Positions 52,617 through 61,689 are shown, counted from the first letter of the stretch. The stretch is 64,000 bases of DNA from Paenibacillus uliginis N3/975 (GCF_900177425.1 NZ_LT840184.1:78308-142307), one strand, 5' to 3'. Notes: generated by a model not told the origin, from the sequence alone. Numbers and translations are program-made.

Positions 52617-53066
52617 ATGGCTAAAATAACAGACTCTTTACCGCAATTAACGGAACATAAACTACACGAAACTATGATACGTTATATGGAGATTTTCCGT
52701 TTTGACGGTAATTCGGCTGAACAGGATATTCCGTGGAACGATAAGAGTACGAACTGTGGATTGTTTAAAATATCTTGTAGCGGTGCTTCTGGTTATGCGG
52801 AGTATGCACTGCCGGATACGAGAGAGTATGCAGATCTTGTGCGCTGGTCGTCTGTGTTTATGCGATTAAAGGGACTGACGGTGGCCGAGGCCATAAGCAC
52901 TGTTCAGAAGCAGCAGTGGGGAGCGGTCCGCACGATGCTGGCGGAGTCCGCTCTAAAGGATCTTTCAGCGAATCTGATCCAGTGTAATGAGCGCCAGCGC
53001 CTAGGAAGCCTTCCGCTGGAGCGCTCTTTTCTGATAGATTGTTCGCGGGCTTATTTTTTATTCTGA
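52617..53066 (+). CDS. Unrecognised 149-residue protein under c-di-AMP riboswitch control
   Basis: Starts at ATG 52617 with AAAAGGAGA upstream. Soluble, no signal peptide or span; mainly helical, with a Cys pair in NCGLFKISCSG near residue 48 and a helical C-terminal half (VAEAISTVQKQQWGAVRTML). I do not recognise the family and none of the usual c-di-AMP riboswitch targets (KtrAB, KimA, wall hydrolases) matches. Its switch suggests a role when c-di-AMP is low, as in K+ shortage or wall stress. The stop is 85 bp before an insertion sequence. Confidence 0.6.
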   Translation: MAKITDSLPQLTEHKLHETMIRYMEIFRFDGNSAEQDIPWNDKSTNCGLFKISCSGASGYAEYALPDTREYADLVRWSSVFMRLKGLTVAEAISTVQKQQWGAVRTMLAESALKDLSANLIQCNERQRLGSLPLERSFLIDCSRAYFLF

Positions 53067-53218
53067 TTCATAATTTATGGAGTGCTCACTATAAGACTGT
53101 TTATTTGCCGGACAATGAGTAGGTTTGGGAGCAAACGGACTCAGCTTTATAGCCCCCTAATCCAATTGGACACTCCAAGGTACCTCAGATACACTAAAAA
53201 GAAATGAGGAGTCCGTCC

Positions 53219-53542
53219 ATGAAAAGACGATTTCGATGCCCGGTTGAGGCGAAAAAAGAGTATGTCGTAGAGGTGTTGTCTGGTTACCGGACAGAGATGG
53301 TTGCGAGAAAATACGGCATGTCTCCCAAAACGTTAAGCGGCTGGGTTCGTCAATATGAGGATGAGGTGGGAGATCTTATGGTCAAAAAGCAGAAAGAAGC
53401 CCAAAAAATAGAGCAGGATGCGGCCAAGTTCCAAGAGCTGCAGCAAAAATATGACGAGGCGATGAAACTGTTGGGGGAGAAGGAACTTGAAAACCACATC
53501 CTCAAAGATCTCGTAAAAAAAAAGTATCCCGACTACAAATAG
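53219..53542 (+). CDS. IS3-family transposase OrfA
   Basis: A 107-residue helix-turn-helix protein (KYGMSPKTLSGWVRQYEDEV near residue 30) with a leucine-zipper-like coiled coil after it. ATG 53219 follows GAGGAG. Near its end lies a run of nine A and a G (53515-53524), a slippery site where a -1 shift would continue into orfB and make the OrfAB transposase. Confidence 0.88.
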   Translation: MKRRFRCPVEAKKEYVVEVLSGYRTEMVARKYGMSPKTLSGWVRQYEDEVGDLMVKKQKEAQKIEQDAAKFQELQQKYDEAMKLLGEKELENHILKDLVKKKYPDYK

Positions 53543-53598
53543 CCTCCTATTGGATTGAGCAAGGCTATCCGATCCGTACCGTCCTACGGATCTGTGAC

Positions 53599-54459
53599 GT
53601 GCCGCGATCCACGTACTATTACCGTTTGAAGCATCCTGAACGTCAGCAGCCGATCAGCAACGGACGACCGATCCCGGGCTATTCCTGTGACCAGAACGGA
53701 AAGGCCGTCTCTGATACCCGTATTCAAGGGTTTCTTCGTCGTCTGATCCAAGGCCCTCATGGAGCATCTGGTTACCGGAAACTGACGATTTTGCTGCGCC
53801 GAAAGTACAAGCTAGTGATTAACAAAAAGAAGGTATACCGTCTCTGCAAGTCCTTGGGGATTCTCCTTCCACAACGAGAAAGAACGAACCCTGTTCCCAA
53901 AAGAGTAGCGAATAACCGGGTGGTAAATGGCGCCAACCAGTTGTGGCAGATGGATATTAAGTATGGCTACGTGGCGGGAAAACGCCGGCATTTCTACCTG
54001 GCCAGCATTATTGACGTGTTTGACCGCCGAATTGTAGCGTACCATCGCGGGAAAACCTGCCACACCCAAGATATCTTACGTACACTCCAGAAAGCGCTCC
54101 TTACGCGTAAAGTGTACGGAGATGAGCAGAAGTTGGTTATTCGTACTGACAATGGCCCCCAGTTCGTCAGCAAGGCGTTCCATGCTTTCTGTGAACAGGC
54201 AGGGCTTGAACATGAACGTACTCCGAACCGGACACCGAACAAGAATGCCTTCATTGAGTCCTACCACAGTATTGTGGAACGCGAGTGCTACCAACGACAC
54301 TGTTTTGAGGATTATGAGGAAGCCTTTTCGGAAGTAGATCGGTTCATTCGCTATTACAACAACGAGCGCATTCATGGAAGCCTTCATGACTGGCCACCTA
54401 AGGAGTATTTGCGTTTGGTGAACGAAGGAACGATTACTCCTGCAAAAATTGCGTTATGA
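53599..54459 (+). CDS. IS3-family transposase OrfB (integrase core)
   Basis: In the -1 frame relative to orfA and open back to the A-run, so it is normally made as an OrfAB fusion; the GTG at 53599 may or may not be used. The rve domain shows the DDE residues: WQMDIKYGY, IRTDNGPQFVSKAF and NKNAFIESYHSIVERE. Catalyses cutting and joining of the element. No disruption seen. Confidence 0.9.
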   Translation: MPRSTYYYRLKHPERQQPISNGRPIPGYSCDQNGKAVSDTRIQGFLRRLIQGPHGASGYRKLTILLRRKYKLVINKKKVYRLCKSLGILLPQRERTNPVPKRVANNRVVNGANQLWQMDIKYGYVAGKRRHFYLASIIDVFDRRIVAYHRGKTCHTQDILRTLQKALLTRKVYGDEQKLVIRTDNGPQFVSKAFHAFCEQAGLEHERTPNRTPNKNAFIESYHSIVERECYQRHCFEDYEEAFSEVDRFIRYYNNERIHGSLHDWPPKEYLRLVNEGTITPAKIAL

Positions 54460-54507
54460 TGCGATATCCCGAGAATGAGGTGGCTAGTGTCCAAGATTAG
54501 GGGGTTA

Positions 54508-54898
54508 AACCGTCAGGAGCCGCTATTTGTGGCGATTTCGGACATTTCGAATGCTAACGGACACAGATGACGCTATTGCAGGTGCAAATATCCGGTTTCG
54601 CCTACTTTTTCGGAAATAAGGTCGCTGGTGTCCGTTAGAATCCAAATCGGCTGATTTTTCACCAAATAAGAGCTGTGGTGTCCGTTAGCCGTAGAATCGT
54701 GTAAGCATCAGTATCAGCGTCAGTATCAGCATCAGTATAGGCAAGCGTAACGTATCGGTACTAGCCATTTAGCTAGCCGGAAAGCACTAATTGCTGTTTT
54801 GAGTTTCTATAAACATGCATTCCCATTCCACAGTACTGGTCAAGCGTCTCACGCTCCGGTAACATAGAGGGTAACAAGTGAATGTACAAGGAGGAGCT
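54508..54898. repeat. Intergenic repeat-rich region after the IS
   Basis: CTAACGGACAC at 54554-54564 recurs inverted as GTGTCCGTTAG at 54628-54638 and 54678-54688, making a small inverted and direct repeat cluster. A short hexamer tandem, CAGTAT/CAGCRT, follows at about 54705-54739. No gene is visible here. Confidence 0.5.
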
Positions 54899-55663
54899 AT
54901 GCTTCTACAATTCGGTTACTCCCAGTATGAGAGCAAAGTATATGAAACGCTCGTGACGAGCGGCGAGGCGATGGATGCATCGAGTATCGTGAAGTTGTCT
55001 GGTGTTCCGAAGGCAAAAATTTATGAGGTGCTGGACCGGTTGGTGGACAAGGGAATTGTCATGGATACGGTATCCGGCAAAAAGCGTACCTATACGGCAC
55101 TTCCCGTGGAAGCTGTGATTGATAAACTGACGCATGAGTTTGAGAGTGACATTAAGGAGCTTCGCTCAGCGGGTGTTCGCAAAACGGTTGTGGATGATCA
55201 GGTGTGGAGTCTGAAATCGCACAGCTCGATCCAGGCGTTCTGCAAACAGATGATAGAGGAAGCACAGGAGTCTGTTCTCGTCTCGATGTGGAGCGATGAG
55301 TTTAGTGAAATAACCGATCTGCTGGACCGAAAAGAGCGGGAAGGTGTGCGCGTTGAAGCTTTGGTGACGGGGGATGACCACCCGGAAGTGTCGCTGTCCA
55401 AGCTGTATGTGCTGAATCCTACGGCCGATCACGATAAGCTGGAGCGGTTCATGCTTCTGGTGACAGATACGAAGCAGCTTCTATTCGCAGGCGTCGAGCA
55501 GGGCAGCTGGCAGGCAATCCGGACACAGGCACAGCCGTTTGTGAAGGTGTTTGTTGAATTTTTCTATCACGATATGGCATTGACTGCATTCAGTCGTAAA
55601 TATCCAGAGGAAATGTTCAAAGACGAAGAGATTAAAGCGCTTTTGCTCCGGCTGCGCTATTAA
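54899..55663 (+). CDS. TrmB-family transcriptional regulator
   Basis: A 254-residue protein from ATG 54899 (AAGGAGGAG upstream). The N-terminal winged helix of the TrmB type is clear (YSQYESKVYETLVTSG, then ASSIVKLSGVPKAKIYEVLDRLVDKGIV), followed by a phospholipase-D-like effector domain (SIQAFCKQMIEEAQESVLVSMWSDEF). Such proteins regulate sugar uptake or other metabolism in response to small ligands. It converges on an MFS gene; whether that is its target is unclear. Confidence 0.85.
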   Translation: MLLQFGYSQYESKVYETLVTSGEAMDASSIVKLSGVPKAKIYEVLDRLVDKGIVMDTVSGKKRTYTALPVEAVIDKLTHEFESDIKELRSAGVRKTVVDDQVWSLKSHSSIQAFCKQMIEEAQESVLVSMWSDEFSEITDLLDRKEREGVRVEALVTGDDHPEVSLSKLYVLNPTADHDKLERFMLLVTDTKQLLFAGVEQGSWQAIRTQAQPFVKVFVEFFYHDMALTAFSRKYPEEMFKDEEIKALLLRLRY

Positions 55664-55720
55664 GCAAGGACGTAAAGTTTGAAGGAATGATTACTCAGTG
55701 CAGCGTCTCACAACAGCAAA

Positions 55721-55759
55721 GGGGCATCCCACAGGTCAATGGACCTTGTGGGATGCCCC
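55721..55759. repeat. 39-bp palindrome, copy 3
   Basis: Same length and same AAGGTC..TTGACCT core as the copies at 28073 and 43848, but several stem positions have changed in pairs (GGGGCATCC with GGATGCCCC), so the hairpin is kept. It lies between the converging TrmB and MFS genes. Confidence 0.85.
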
Positions 55760-55792
55760 TTTAAGTGTATACTGTATGAATTTGATCCAAGT

Positions 55793-56986
55793 TTACAACT
55801 GCTCTGCGGTTCGGGACGAAGCAGCAGCTTCATCTTTGGCAGGAGCAGAACGGCGAGTTAGCGAGAAGAACGCGACACCGAAGGCAACAGCAGCGATGAT
55901 ACCGCCGACCCAAGGATTGTTGGCTACCGAGCTCTTCTCAATAACGGTGCTGCCGATAATTGAACCCGAGGCGATTCCCAGGTGAAGCATGGAGGAATTC
56001 AGACTGAGCTGTGTCTCTGCATTGTCTGGAGCCAGCTGAAGCAGATACGTCTGCTGAGCTGGAGAGATGGCCCAACTGAGCGCACTCCATATCATCATAG
56101 CGATCAGGAACACCCAGAACGAGATTTGAGCTGTGAGCATGACCATGAACATCGATACCGAGAAGCATGCCACAATGGCGAGGATCGAACGTTTCGTACC
56201 GAAACGGTCAGCTATCCATCCGCCGAACCCGCCGCCTGTTACGGCTGCGATGCCGAACAGGAAGTAAACGACACTCATCATGCCGGGACTGACGTTGAAT
56301 GTGGACTGTACATAAGGCTGTAGATATCCGTACAAAGTCAGATGACCGGTGAGCATCAGCAGGACGATAAGCTGGGCGCTCACGATTTTACTATTTTTCA
56401 AAAGGGCAAGCTGTTCACGTAGCGGTACTACCGGGTTCGGAGCTGTGCGTTTCGTGAATAACGCAATGCCGGCCATAGATAGCAGGCTAAGAATCGCAAT
56501 AACGAGAAACGGAGCGCGCCAGCCGTAAGCATTACCGATGACCATGCCGAGTGGTACCCCGAGAACAAGCGATCCGCTGATTCCCATATAGATAATTCCG
56601 ATCGCGCGACCTTTGTGCGATTCCGGAACGAGCGAGGCTGCCATCGAGACGGACAGTACAATGATGACGGATCCGCTCATAGCAGATAATGCACGGGCTG
56701 CGATGATTGCTGCATAACTTGATGTGAAAGCTACGATCAGATTACTGATCATAAAGGCAGTCATCATGTACAAATAGAGCTTTTTGCGTTCCATTTTAGC
56801 GGTCACATTAATCAGAATCGGACCTGAGATTGCAAAGGCAATGGAAAAGATGGTGATAAACTGACCAGCAGAACTGATGGATATTTGAAGATCCTCTGCA
56901 ATGAGATTCAGAATGCCTCCAACGATGAGTTCAACCATACCGACGACAAACGCCGCGATGGCCAATATATATACGCGAAAATTCAA
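55793..56986 (-). CDS. MFS transporter, DHA1 (AraJ/drug efflux) family
   Basis: A 397-residue protein with 12 membrane segments. It has the N-terminal VELIVGGILNLIAEDLQIS loop and the ISSAGQFIT motif typical of the AraJ/YdhP/PbuE-like group, plus motif A-like GGWIADRFGTKR in the second half. Probably exports a small molecule such as a sugar, purine or drug; specificity unknown. Divergent from an AraC regulator by 246 bp. Confidence 0.83.
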   Translation of the reverse strand: MNFRVYILAIAAFVVGMVELIVGGILNLIAEDLQISISSAGQFITIFSIAFAISGPILINVTAKMERKKLYLYMMTAFMISNLIVAFTSSYAAIIAARALSAMSGSVIIVLSVSMAASLVPESHKGRAIGIIYMGISGSLVLGVPLGMVIGNAYGWRAPFLVIAILSLLSMAGIALFTKRTAPNPVVPLREQLALLKNSKIVSAQLIVLLMLTGHLTLYGYLQPYVQSTFNVSPGMMSVVYFLFGIAAVTGGGFGGWIADRFGTKRSILAIVACFSVSMFMVMLTAQISFWVFLIAMMIWSALSWAISPAQQTYLLQLAPDNAETQLSLNSSMLHLGIASGSIIGSTVIEKSSVANNPWVGGIIAAVAFGVAFFSLTRRSAPAKDEAAASSRTAEQL

Positions 56987-57232
56987 ACAGACACATCCTT
57001 ATCTCATAAAGTATCAAATTTAAGTTACTACCATTATAGTAACCTTGGTAATCTGATGCAACCTTTTTCGTGTTCAAATAACCGTATATTCTTTTTAGCC
57101 GATTTAAAGTCACCCCGGAGTGATAGCCTGTCCTATATCATCGTGGTAATATTTGATTAATTCGACTTAAAAGGGCAACGTAATGCCTTTTTCAAAGAAA
57201 TTCAGAACTTTTGATGGAGGTGAATTTGCCAG

Positions 57233-58102
57233 ATGGACAGGCCTCATAGTGTCATTCGTGATCATATTCTTTTTCCGGACAACTCTTTTCCATTTACGGC
57301 TTCGACGACGGAAGGGGTTAACCCTGGATTCCAACGTCTGCACTGGCATCAAACTCTGGAAATGAACTACATACGAAGTGGAAACGGTTACTATCTTATT
57401 AACGGGATGAAGATTCCGTTTGAACAAGGCGACCTTGTCTTCATTAATAGCAACGATTTGCACCGGGCTTTTGAAACGAAAGATCTGGTGATGGATATTA
57501 TTATGTTCGATCCCTCGCTTCTGGCCATTGATCTTAAATATGACCCGGAACTGATGCGGCCTTTCCGCGAAGCGGGTGTGGATTTCAGCCATATCATTAC
57601 TCACGATAAACCTGTTAGCCGTGAACTGGCGCAATTATTCCACCGGATGATGGAAGAGTGCCGTACGAAAGACGATGTTTTCATGAGTCTGATTCGTGCG
57701 GATCTGATCCGCTTTCTGGGGCTTGCGAACCGCCACCTACAGGAGACACCTCAGCAGACAGTCCATCTGTCCATGAAGCATCGAGGTATGCATGTGCTGA
57801 GAGATGTCCTTCATACAATGGAACTGAATCTTGGTTACGGCTGGACGCTGAATGAACTGGCGGATCTCGCCCATTTAAGTCCGTCGCGGTTCAGTGCTCT
57901 GTTTCATCAGGCTGTCGGAACTTCGCCACTGAATTATTTAATTCAGTTGAGACTGACCCATGCGGTACATTTGCTCGAGACAACGGATCTGAAAATTATC
58001 GGTATTGCCGAGGAATGCGGGTTTCGGAATCTGTCTAACTTCAACCGGCTGTTCAAACAGCATGTCGGCTTATCGCCAAGTGAACTGAGAGACCAGTCAT
58101 AA
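57233..58102 (+). CDS. AraC-family transcriptional regulator
   Basis: A 289-residue regulator with an N-terminal cupin (HQTLEMNYIRSGNGYYLINGMKIPFEQGDLVFIN region, residues about 33-80) and a C-terminal pair of helix-turn-helices (LNELADLAHLSPSRFSALFHQ; IIGIAEECGFRNLSNFNRLF). ATG 57233 follows GGAGG by about 12 bases. It precedes a sugar kinase and a GH4 glycosidase on the same strand and probably activates them on a sugar. Confidence 0.9.
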   Translation: MDRPHSVIRDHILFPDNSFPFTASTTEGVNPGFQRLHWHQTLEMNYIRSGNGYYLINGMKIPFEQGDLVFINSNDLHRAFETKDLVMDIIMFDPSLLAIDLKYDPELMRPFREAGVDFSHIITHDKPVSRELAQLFHRMMEECRTKDDVFMSLIRADLIRFLGLANRHLQETPQQTVHLSMKHRGMHVLRDVLHTMELNLGYGWTLNELADLAHLSPSRFSALFHQAVGTSPLNYLIQLRLTHAVHLLETTDLKIIGIAEECGFRNLSNFNRLFKQHVGLSPSELRDQS

Positions 58103-58236
58103 TAGGGAGTCAAAGCATATGACAGTAAGATAGTATCAGTTCTTGCGCGTATAGCAGTAGTTTGAGCTGCCGTAGAAGAGTATCTTGTACATATAACAAC
58201 AGTTTGATCCCGTGATCAGCGGAAGGAGTAATGTAC

Positions 58237-59202
58237 ATGAGGAACTATTTGGGCGTGGACGCCGGAGGAAGCAAGACTCATGCCGTTATTGTAGATGAGC
58301 GCGGTAATGTGTTAGGCAAAGGAATGGCGGGTAACGGAAATCATCAAATTGACCGTGAAAAGGCGGAAAGCAACATCAACGCTGCCTGCGACGCAGCACT
58401 GCTTGAAGCCGGAATCACGAAGAAAGACGTTAGCTTTGCCTACTTCGGATTGGCTGGAGCGGACCGCGAAGCGGATTATGAAATTTTGCGCCCGATGATC
58501 GGCGGTATGGGGTATCTGAAGCACGAGATTGCTTGTGATACGATGATCGGCATGCGCGCAGGTACAAACCGCCCTTACGGTGCGGCAATTATATGCGGAA
58601 CTGGATTTAACAGTGCAGCTCGCAATGCGGATAGCGATGAACTGCAGTATGGCGGTTTTGGCTTTAAGTATGGTGATGGTTACGCTGGAGGGTCGGGTTT
58701 AGCCTTGCTTGCGTTCCGGTCCGTTATGAGAGCGTGGGATGGCCGCGGGCCTGAGACGCTATTAACTTCTTTGGTGCTGGATCACATGGGTTATACTTCC
58801 GTTGAAGCATTGTTCGGGGACGTGCTGTACGATAAGATATCCATTCCGTCCAGTCTGGTTAAAACTTTGCTGGAAGCGGCTGAAGCAGGGGATGCTGTAG
58901 CGGTCTCCATTCTTGAAACCGAAGGTGAAGAGATGGCTAATGCTGTTTGTACCTTGATCAGACGTCTTGGCATGTCGGATGAAACGTTTGATATCGTCTA
59001 TATTGGAAGCGTTTTGAACAAGGGCAAAAGCTCAATTCTCACCAATGCCATTGAACGCGGAGTTGCCGCACGGGCACCTCATGCAAGATGTGTTCATTTA
59101 ACCTCTGACCCGGTGGCAGGCGCCCTGATGAGCGCGATGGAGTCGGATGGCCAAGTGATCGACGCCGAGACGGAAGGAAAATTGAAAGCTTTATCTTTTT
59201 AA
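58237..59202 (+). CDS. N-acetylglucosamine kinase-like (BadF/BadG/BcrA/BcrD ATPase family)
   Basis: A 321-residue ASKHA-fold kinase with phosphate-1 motif LGVDAGGSKTHAVIVD at the start, AYFGLAGADR near residue 70, GTGFNSAARN near 124 and GGFGFKYGDGYAGGSGLALL near 145. ATG 58237 is favoured by GGAAGGAG; the ATG six bases earlier is too close. Together with the GH4 gene it suggests intake and phosphorylation of an amino sugar or beta-glucoside. Substrate unproven. Confidence 0.82.
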   Translation: MRNYLGVDAGGSKTHAVIVDERGNVLGKGMAGNGNHQIDREKAESNINAACDAALLEAGITKKDVSFAYFGLAGADREADYEILRPMIGGMGYLKHEIACDTMIGMRAGTNRPYGAAIICGTGFNSAARNADSDELQYGGFGFKYGDGYAGGSGLALLAFRSVMRAWDGRGPETLLTSLVLDHMGYTSVEALFGDVLYDKISIPSSLVKTLLEAAEAGDAVAVSILETEGEEMANAVCTLIRRLGMSDETFDIVYIGSVLNKGKSSILTNAIERGVAARAPHARCVHLTSDPVAGALMSAMESDGQVIDAETEGKLKALSF

Positions 59203-59253
59203 GAGTTCTCATTTCACTAATTCATATAACATCATCTTATGGAGGCGATTCAA

Positions 59254-60561
59254 GTGGCACAATCAAACGGTCTCAAAATAGCCGTCATCGGCGGAGGTTC
59301 CTCTTACACACCCGAAATCGTGGAAGGATTCATTCGCAACTATGATCAAATGCCAATTCGCGAACTGTGGTTCGTGGACATCGAGGAAGGTAAGCACAAG
59401 CTGGACATCGTTGGCAACCTGGCTAAACGCATGATTGAGAAATCCGGACTTCCTATTGAAGTTCATCTGACGCTCGATCGCAAGCGTGCGATTGAAGGTG
59501 CGGATTTCGTGACGACACAGATGCGTGTCGGCCTGTTGGCGGCGCGGAAGCTGGATGAGCATATTCCGATTAAACACGGAGTTATCGGCCAAGAGACGAC
59601 AGGTCCGGGGGGCATGATGAAGGCGCTTCGTACGGTACCGGTCATTCTGGATATTTGCCGTGACATCGAGGAGCTGGCACCGAATGCGTGGATGCTGAAT
59701 TTTACAAATCCGGCGGGTATTGTTACTGAAGCGGTGCTGAAGCACAGCAAAGTTCGCTCGGTCGGTCTGTGCAACTCTCCGATTAACGTCCAGAAGTTCC
59801 TGGCTGCAGAGTATCAGGTACCGGAGAAGGACGTACTGCCTGAGTTTGTAGGTATCAACCATCTGCACTGGGTAACCTCGGCCATCGTTCGCGGGGAAGA
59901 GAAGCTTCCGGAACTGCTGGACGGCGGAAAAAGCTATACAGCGAAAAACGTACCTACCCTCGGCTGGGATGCCGATTTCCTGAAATCCTTGGGCGCGATC
60001 CCGACGTATTACTTGAAATATTTCTACATGAAGGACACAATGTTCACAGACATGAAGGCCTCGCTTGAAAAGGATGGCACTCGTGCCGACATCGTCAGCC
60101 GTGTGGAAACAGAATTGTTCGAGCTGTATAAAGACGTGAACCTCGATGTGAAGCCGAAGCAGCTGGAACAGCGGGGCGGAGCTTTCTATTCCGAAGCAGC
60201 GGTGAATCTGATGAATTCCATTTACAACGACAAACGTGATATTCAGGCATTGAACGTAGCGAACGGCAATACATTTGATTTTCTGCCGCCGGATGCCAGC
60301 ATTGAGGTCAACTGCGTAGTGACAGGACAAGGTCCGGTTACATTGGCGCCTAAGAACGTTCCGGAGCATGTAAAAGGCCTGATGCATGCGGTGAAAGTAT
60401 ATGAGAAGTTAACGATTGACGCAGCAGTGACCGGTGATCGCGGTATTGCTCTGCAGGCGCTAGCCCATCATCCGCTCGTTCCTTCCGTTGATGTGGCCAA
60501 GAAGGTTCTGGATGAACTGCTGGAAGCACACAAACCGTATCTGCCTGCATTCTTTAAATAA
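59254..60561 (+). CDS. Family 4 glycosidase (6-phospho-beta-glucosidase type)
   Basis: A 435-residue GH4 enzyme from GTG 59254 (GGAGG eight bases upstream). NAD+-binding VIGGGSSYTPE at the N-terminus, the loop QMRVGLLAARKLDEHIPIKH, the metal-binding Cys and His in GLCNSPINV and VGINHLHWV. GH4 enzymes use NAD+ and Mn2+ in an unusual oxidation-elimination route. Sequence groups with the CelF/LicH/ChbF branch that cleaves phosphorylated cellobiose or chitobiose. With the kinase upstream a phosphorylated disaccharide is plausible, though no PTS or kinase for disaccharide is visible here. Confidence 0.88.
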   Translation: MAQSNGLKIAVIGGGSSYTPEIVEGFIRNYDQMPIRELWFVDIEEGKHKLDIVGNLAKRMIEKSGLPIEVHLTLDRKRAIEGADFVTTQMRVGLLAARKLDEHIPIKHGVIGQETTGPGGMMKALRTVPVILDICRDIEELAPNAWMLNFTNPAGIVTEAVLKHSKVRSVGLCNSPINVQKFLAAEYQVPEKDVLPEFVGINHLHWVTSAIVRGEEKLPELLDGGKSYTAKNVPTLGWDADFLKSLGAIPTYYLKYFYMKDTMFTDMKASLEKDGTRADIVSRVETELFELYKDVNLDVKPKQLEQRGGAFYSEAAVNLMNSIYNDKRDIQALNVANGNTFDFLPPDASIEVNCVVTGQGPVTLAPKNVPEHVKGLMHAVKVYEKLTIDAAVTGDRGIALQALAHHPLVPSVDVAKKVLDELLEAHKPYLPAFFK

Positions 60562-60600
60562 TTGATTAGATATTGGACTAATCCTATGGTTTTATAATAA

Positions 60601-60669
60601 AAAGCCTCCCGTAGAAGAGGAAGATACAGCCTGGTTGCGGCTGTTGTCATCCTCTTCTTGGGAGGCTTT
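60601..60669. terminator. Bidirectional terminator between GH4 and trpS
   Basis: A long hairpin: AAAGCCTCCC..AGAAGAGGA pairs with TCCTCTTCT..GGGAGGCTTT, with a second inner pair ACAGCC/GGCTGT. Confidence 0.85.
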
Positions 60670-60677
60670 CTACTTGT

Positions 60678-61664
60678 TTAGAATGTTACAAATCCCATAG
60701 CGCGTTTCGCAGCAAGCAGTGTGTCCTGAGCAGCTTCATTGGCACGGCGTGCGCCGTCTTTTAGAATATTGTCCAGCTCTTCAGAGTGGACGATTTCATG
60801 GTATGTTTTCTGGATCGGCTCCAGCTTGGTGATGACGACTTCAGCAAGTTCCTTTTTGAGTGCGCCGTAGCCTTGGCCTTCATAGCGCTTCTCAATCGTC
60901 TCAATGGAATCGCCTGAAAATACGGAATAAATCTCAATCAGGTTGCTGACCTCAGGTTTGGTATCCCAGTCATAACGGACGTTCATTTCGGAGTCCGTTA
61001 CGGCTCTGGAGAACTTTTTGCGGATTACGGCTGGATCATCGAGAAGCGACACGTAGCTGTTCTGGTTCGGGTTGCTTTTGCTCATTTTACTGGATGGATC
61101 GTCGAGGCCCATGATTCGTGCACCCGTGTCCTGGATGATCGGCTCAGGCAGCACAAATGTATTGCCGAACTTATTATTGAATCGCGTAGCCAGATCGCGT
61201 GTCAGCTCGATATGCTGCTTCTGGTCATCCCCGACAGGTACGTGAGTAGTCTGGTAGAGCAAGATGTCAGCCGCCATCAGTACCGGATAAGTGAACAGGG
61301 CTGAGCTGACGGTATCCTTACCTTCGGACTTGTCTTTAAACTGCGTCATCCGGCTCAGTTCACCGAAATGTGCCTGTGTCTCCAGTAGCCATGAAAGCTC
61401 GGCGTGAGCAGGTACCTGTGACTGAAGGAAAATGACAGCCTTCTTCGGGTCGATGCCTGCGGCAATGTACAGGGCGGCAATGTCCCGGGACCGCTGGTGT
61501 AGCTCCTTGGGGTCCTGATACACCGTTACTGCGTGCAGATCAGGGATGAAGAAGTAGCATTCATAGTCGTGCTGGTTAGCCACAAATTGGCTCAGTGAGC
61601 CGCTGTATCCTCCAATGTTCAAATCTCCGCTGGGTTTGATGCCTGACAACATTCTTTTGTTCAT
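60678..61664 (-). CDS. trpS: Tryptophanyl-tRNA synthetase
   Basis: A 328-residue class I synthetase. SGIKPSGDLNIGGYSGSL holds the HIGH-like site and KMSKSNPNQNSYV the KMSKS loop; YPVLMAADILLYQ and VGDDQKQHIELTRD are typical of TrpRS. ATG 61664 has AAGGAGG upstream. It charges tRNA-Trp. Transcription is controlled by a T-box leader with a TGG specifier. Confidence 0.95.
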   Translation of the reverse strand: MNKRMLSGIKPSGDLNIGGYSGSLSQFVANQHDYECYFFIPDLHAVTVYQDPKELHQRSRDIAALYIAAGIDPKKAVIFLQSQVPAHAELSWLLETQAHFGELSRMTQFKDKSEGKDTVSSALFTYPVLMAADILLYQTTHVPVGDDQKQHIELTRDLATRFNNKFGNTFVLPEPIIQDTGARIMGLDDPSSKMSKSNPNQNSYVSLLDDPAVIRKKFSRAVTDSEMNVRYDWDTKPEVSNLIEIYSVFSGDSIETIEKRYEGQGYGALKKELAEVVITKLEPIQKTYHEIVHSEELDNILKDGARRANEAAQDTLLAAKRAMGFVTF

Positions 61665-61689
61665 ATTGATTGACCTCCTTAGGTTTATG

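Larger units (their letters stand above)
53151..54507 (+). mobile_element. IS3-family insertion sequence
   Basis: About 1.36 kb bounded by imperfect inverted repeats: left TAGCCCCCTAATCCAATTGG, continuing ACACT, and right, read inward, TAACCCCCTAATCTTGGACA, continuing CT. It carries orfA and orfB in the overlapping arrangement of the IS3 family, both intact. I cannot see a clear target duplication. Inserted downstream of the riboswitch-controlled gene. Confidence 0.88.

Noticed and set aside
54705..54739. Possible CRISPR or long tandem array
   Set aside because: Only about six imperfect 6-base units with no spacers; a simple microsatellite.
59263..60387. Long minus-strand frame (374 codons) inside the GH4 gene
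   Set aside because: It lies opposite a clear GH4 enzyme, has no ribosome binding site and no recognisable domain. It is a codon-bias shadow.
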